From: an uncultured Pirellulaceae bacterium
GTDB taxonomy: Bacteria > Planctomycetota > Planctomycetia > Pirellulales > Pirellulaceae
Length of the DNA stretch: 56,247 bases
NCBI GenBank assembly: GCA_938010615.1
Contig: CALLUY010000077.1
Span: forward strand, 1-56,247
Direction of reading: 5' to 3'
Shown: one piece after another, positions 52,874-56,247 of the stretch
How positions within the stretch are numbered: the stretch's first letter is position 1
Layout: each line of letters begins with the position of its first letter
Notes under the pieces: generated by a model
What the model was told of the DNA's origin: nothing
Databases searched by the model: none
The model's input: the letters and a program-made list of their open reading frames with translations, nothing else
Translations under genes and position numbers: made by a program

Positions 52874-54730
52874 ATGGACGACCAGATTTTCTACTACCTT
52901 GCGTTGGTTCCACTGCTTGGAATGCTGGCGCAACTTTTGGCTTGGTGGATTCGGGTTCCTTCGATCCTGCTGCTGCTTGGCTTTGGTGTGTTGTTGGGGT
53001 TTTGGATGAATCCCGATGTCATCCTGTCTGAGCTCAGTGGCGACGAAACACTTGGACCGAAGATTGTCTTTCCGTTGGTCTCGCTTGCTGTCGCGGTGAT
53101 TCTGTTCGAAGGCGGATTGTCGCTGCGATTTCATGAACTCAAGTCCGCGGTTGGCGGCGCTGTGATTCGACTTTGTACGATCGGCGTTTTGATTTCGTGG
53201 GTGCTCGGAAGCCTGTTCGCTTGGTGGCTACTGGGGCTCCATTGGAAGTCAGCAGTTTTGTTGGGAGCCGTCTTGGTAGTGACAGGCCCAACCGTTGTCG
53301 CGCCGCTGCTACGCTACATTCGTCCGAACCGAAAAATTGGCTCGGTCGTGAAATGGGAAGGCATCATCATTGATCCGATAGGTGCGATTCTGGCGGTGTT
53401 GGTTTTTGAGCAGCTGTTTCATCACGGACATCACGGTTCCGAAGCAATGACCATCTGGGAACCGCTGACCAGTATCGTAAAAACGTCTGCGATCGGAATC
53501 GGATTCGGCTGCGCAACTGGATGGTTGCTCACCACAATCGTGAAGCGATATTGGATGCCAGACTATTTGCATGGGCTTGCATTCCTTGCCAGTTCACTGG
53601 CTGTTTTTGGACTTTCCAATTGGCTGATGCACGAATCAGGTCTCGTCACGGTAACGGTGATGGGAATCTATTTGGCCAACCAGAAAAAGATTTCAATCGA
53701 ACACGTGGTCGAGTTCAAAGAAAACCTTGGCGTGTTTCTGATTTCCTGTTTGTTTATCGTGCTCGGTTCGCGACTTGATCTTGCGGTACTGGGTGAAGTC
53801 GGCTGGCGGGGAGCTTTCTTCGTGCTGCTGATGATCGTGGTCGTGCGTCCGCTTTCGATTTGGGGTGCCATGTGGAAATCAGGTTTGAGTAAGCAGGAAC
53901 AGATCTTTCTGGCTTTTCTAGCGCCGAGAGGAATCGTTGCGGCTGCTGTGGTCAGCGTGTTTTCGCTTCGTATTTTGGCGAGTGCTGATCAGGACCCGAT
54001 GCTGATGAGTGATGCAGAAATTTTGGTGCCTGCTACGTTCATGTTGATTGTTGGGACGGTTGCCGTTTACGGATTGGGAGCCGCTCCGTTGGCGCGTCGG
54101 TTGGGGTTGGCAGAATCGAATCCGCAAGGAATTCTGTTCGGCGGAGCAACCCCGTGGATACGCGACGTGGCCGCAATATTGCAGGATGCCGGTTACACGG
54201 TGGTCGTCGTTGATACGAACTACGAAAATGTTTCAGCAGCAAAAATGGCCGGTTTGGATGCTCACTGTAAAAGTATTCTTTCCGATTACGTTCACGAGGA
54301 AGTTAACCTTGCTGGCGTCGGTAGGTTTTTAGCGTTGACGAAAAATGATGCGGTCAACGCGATGGCCGCCGCTGAATTTTCGCATCTATTCGGAAGCCAA
54401 AACGTCTATCGGCTTCTACCGGGCGACTTGGGTAAGGGCTCGCGATCGAAAGTCGGTGAAGTTTCTCGAGGTCGAGAATTGTTTGCCGAAGAGTGGGCTG
54501 AAGAGCGATTCGAGGCGGCTTATGAGTCAGGCTTTCGCCCAAAGCTGACGCGAATCTCGGAAGAGTTTACTTTCGAAGATTTCTCATGCAAATATGGCGA
54601 CGAAGTTTTAGTGCTGTTTGTTATTGAGCCCAACGGCTTGCTGCACATCAATACTGCCGACTACGAGCTGGAACCCAGGGTTGGTCAATCTGTAATCGCT
54701 TTGGTGAAGGCTGAAGGCGATCAGGGTTGA
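52874..54730 (+). CDS. CPA1-type Na+/H+ antiporter with C-terminal TrkA-N-like domain
   Basis: The start at 52874 (MDDQIFYYLALVPLLGMLAQL) gives 618 residues. About a dozen membrane segments span residues 5-400, with the CPA1 features LFEGGLSLRF, VTGPTVVAPLLR and the acidic IIDPIGAILAVLVFEQ, whose Asp is the expected ion-binding residue. The C-terminal third is soluble. It begins with a nucleotide-binding-like segment (GATPWIRDVAAILQDAGYTVVVVDTN), as in NhaP/KefB-like and RCK-containing transporters, and ends in a small TrkA-C-like domain (LVLFVIEPNGLLHIN). It exchanges cations for protons and could be gated by a nucleotide. The preceding pgk gene ends 76 bases upstream. Confidence 0.9.
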   Translation: MDDQIFYYLALVPLLGMLAQLLAWWIRVPSILLLLGFGVLLGFWMNPDVILSELSGDETLGPKIVFPLVSLAVAVILFEGGLSLRFHELKSAVGGAVIRLCTIGVLISWVLGSLFAWWLLGLHWKSAVLLGAVLVVTGPTVVAPLLRYIRPNRKIGSVVKWEGIIIDPIGAILAVLVFEQLFHHGHHGSEAMTIWEPLTSIVKTSAIGIGFGCATGWLLTTIVKRYWMPDYLHGLAFLASSLAVFGLSNWLMHESGLVTVTVMGIYLANQKKISIEHVVEFKENLGVFLISCLFIVLGSRLDLAVLGEVGWRGAFFVLLMIVVVRPLSIWGAMWKSGLSKQEQIFLAFLAPRGIVAAAVVSVFSLRILASADQDPMLMSDAEILVPATFMLIVGTVAVYGLGAAPLARRLGLAESNPQGILFGGATPWIRDVAAILQDAGYTVVVVDTNYENVSAAKMAGLDAHCKSILSDYVHEEVNLAGVGRFLALTKNDAVNAMAAAEFSHLFGSQNVYRLLPGDLGKGSRSKVGEVSRGRELFAEEWAEERFEAAYESGFRPKLTRISEEFTFEDFSCKYGDEVLVLFVIEPNGLLHINTADYELEPRVGQSVIALVKAEGDQG

Positions 54731-54757
54731 GCGAGCGAAGAATGGTGCGTGAGGTTC

Positions 54758-55999
54758 TTACCAGCTCAACGTGCCTTTGCTCTGCCCGAACTCATTGGCC
54801 TCAATTCCGGCTTGATTCAGCATTGAGACAAACAGATTGCAAAGTGGCGTGCCTTCTTTTTGCTTTATATATTGCCCGTGCTTGAATCCACCTCCGGCAA
54901 GGAAAACCGGAAGATTGTTCGCGTGGTGAGCATTGGCGTTGCCAAGGTTGCTGCCGAACAGAATCGATGTGCTGTCCAACAACGACTTGCCCGATTCGGT
55001 TCGGGATTTCATGTTGCCAAGCAACTCCCCGTAGCAGCCCACGATACTGGCTTCGATCTTTTGAAGCTGTTCGATCTTCTCTTCATCTTGGCCGTGGTGC
55101 GAAAGATTGTGATGGTTGCCGGTGACACCGTCGACCTTGGGAACCACAAAGTGATCCTGAACCATGATCGAAATCACGCGAGAGGAATCCGTTTGAATAA
55201 TCAGCGGAACCAAATCCGTCAACAGTTTCACGCGGCCAATCATGTCGGCGTGGTCAGCGATGTCAGACGGTTGTGAAGCGTCAACTTTCGGTTTTGGTTT
55301 GTCCATCCAGCCCTGGGACGTCTCAATGTTTTTCTCGGCTTGTCGCACGGATTCGAAGTAGTCGTTGAGCAAATGGTTGTCGGCGGCACTGGCCTTGCTT
55401 TTGAGTTTTTTGGCTTGCGAACCGAGTTCGTCGAGAATGCTTTTACCGTCGCCAAGCCGCTGCTGCTGTTTGCGGATTTCAGCGGGCTTTCCTTCGAGGA
55501 ACATTTTTGCAAACAGGTTTGCTGGACTCGTCTCGGCCGGGATCATCACACCGCCGCTGGTGTACGACTGACTTCTTCTTTTTGCTGATCCGAGCGACAC
55601 TGAAGAGAATCGAGTCTGGTTGCCGAAGTGGTTTGCCGCGACTTGGTCGATTGAAATCGTGTTGCGGAATCCGCCCATGCCGGGTTTGCGCGCCGACGTC
55701 AGGAACGTGAGTTCACTGTCGTGTGGTTGTCGGCCGGTTTGGTCTTCATGTTGCAAGCCGGAAAACAGAGTGAAGTCTTTGCGATGATCTTTTAGCAGGT
55801 CGAGGTACGGCGTTGGTTCGTAGTCGGCACCAGCAGTTTCAGGGAAAACGTTTGGCGGATGGAGGCCGAGTGCGGTGCAGATGAAGACGAGCCGTTTCGG
55901 CGCTTCGCCGCCAGCAAACGCCCACGCAGGAGCCATCGATTCCAAGAAAGGTAGCGAAAGAGAAACGCCGGTTGATTTGAGGAAAGTTCTGCGTTGCAT
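54758..55999 (-). CDS. DUF1552 family exported protein
   Basis: The start at 55999 (MQRRTFLKSTG) gives 413 residues with a Tat-type signal (QRRTFLKSTGVSLSLPFLES). The rest matches the DUF1552 family: GLQHEDQTGRQPHDSELTFL, then AANHFGNQTRFSSVSLGS, then PSDIADHADMIGRVKLLTDL and STSILFGSNLGNANAHHANN. In planctomycetes these proteins are usually encoded next to DUF1592/PSD1 cytochrome-like genes and are thought to be part of an extracytoplasmic complex of unknown task. The partner gene should lie upstream, beyond the window edge. It is convergent with the antiporter gene, 27 bases apart. Confidence 0.9.
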   Translation of the reverse strand: MQRRTFLKSTGVSLSLPFLESMAPAWAFAGGEAPKRLVFICTALGLHPPNVFPETAGADYEPTPYLDLLKDHRKDFTLFSGLQHEDQTGRQPHDSELTFLTSARKPGMGGFRNTISIDQVAANHFGNQTRFSSVSLGSAKRRSQSYTSGGVMIPAETSPANLFAKMFLEGKPAEIRKQQQRLGDGKSILDELGSQAKKLKSKASAADNHLLNDYFESVRQAEKNIETSQGWMDKPKPKVDASQPSDIADHADMIGRVKLLTDLVPLIIQTDSSRVISIMVQDHFVVPKVDGVTGNHHNLSHHGQDEEKIEQLQKIEASIVGCYGELLGNMKSRTESGKSLLDSTSILFGSNLGNANAHHANNLPVFLAGGGFKHGQYIKQKEGTPLCNLFVSMLNQAGIEANEFGQSKGTLSW

Positions 56000-56034
56000 G
56001 AGAAAGCTCAATGGGAATGAGTTGTGTGATTGCT

Positions 56035-56092
56035 GGCCACAGATGAACACAGATTAAACACAGATGTTGAATTTTTATCTGTGTAAATCTGG
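56035..56092. repeat. ACACAGAT-rich dispersed repeat
   Basis: The unit ACACAGAT occurs at 56047-56054 and 56058-56065. Its reverse complement, ATCTGTGT, is at 56077-56084, giving a hairpin with an 11-base loop. The GGCCACAGATGAACACAGAT style sequence is a common dispersed element in several bacterial phyla and often gives spurious short ORF translations. The rest of the window (56093-56247) shows no gene. Confidence 0.65.
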
Positions 56093-56247
56093 AAAGCGCC
56101 GGGGTAAACCGGTCAGGAGTAGTGAGATGTAAACACTCATACGAGTAAAGTTTAGCCAACAGCTCGGCCCAATCCCCTACGCGGCTTCTGGTAACAGAGG
56201 TGGGTGTAGCATGGGTGCTTGGGACCACGCAGGCAAGGCTATTGAGC

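Overview
The window looks like a chromosomal piece of a planctomycete, most likely from the Pirellulaceae (Rhodopirellula/Blastopirellula relatives). The reasons are a DUF1552-type 'secreted' protein, a MoxR/DUF58/von Willebrand (VWA) operon, a 4,162-residue exported TPR protein, a BRCT-MerR-TPR fusion, and short dispersed inverted repeats of the kind that litter these genomes. The assignment rests on gene content and was not confirmed by any search. I saw no rRNA, tRNA or CRISPR array.

Layout. 1-3.7 kb: a ribose-type sugar ABC transporter (permease, double ATPase, lipoprotein binding protein; minus strand). 4.1-4.9 kb: an exported coiled-coil protein closed by a clear terminator. 5.0-11.4 kb (minus): a thioredoxin-fold protein whose frame crosses one TGA, a parvulin-type isomerase, a perfect 30-bp inverted repeat, and mfd. 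11.6-16.7 kb: comM, a hypothetical gene, an IS1380-type transposase remnant, an aldo/keto reductase and a membrane protein. 17-20.5 kb: a galactose-oxidase-like copper radical oxidase followed within about 20 bases by a peroxiredoxin-like lipoprotein. 20.5-22.1 kb: rtcB overlapping an RbfA-like gene. 22.3-30.1 kb (minus): moxR, DUF58 and two VWA proteins plus a small membrane-anchored protein. 30.3-44.5 kb: the giant TPR protein and a coiled-coil membrane protein. 44.6-47.2 kb: a radical SAM protein and a membrane protein (minus). 47.4-54.7 kb: csrA, BRCT-MerR-TPR, hslV, hslU, pgk and a CPA1 antiporter (plus), with a cytochrome P450 tail remnant between hslU and pgk. 54.8-56.0 kb: the DUF1552 protein (minus).

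The most interesting signal is at 5055-6458 (minus). Two consecutive open frames are in register across a single TGA. That TGA falls exactly where the first cysteine of a thioredoxin CxxC motif belongs (W-TGA-A-G-C), and a SECIS-like hairpin follows at the right distance. I read this as one selenocysteine-containing redox protein with a Sec-Ala-Gly-Cys active site.

Other points of interest are the RtcB/RbfA-like overlapping pair, the radical oxidase with two CBM60-like modules next to a peroxide-handling lipoprotein, the internally duplicated giant TPR protein facing the MoxR/VWA operon, and repeat families that reach into genes. One of these supplies the pgk stop codon, another is translated in frame inside a VWA protein, and a third sits at the breakpoint of a dead P450 gene.
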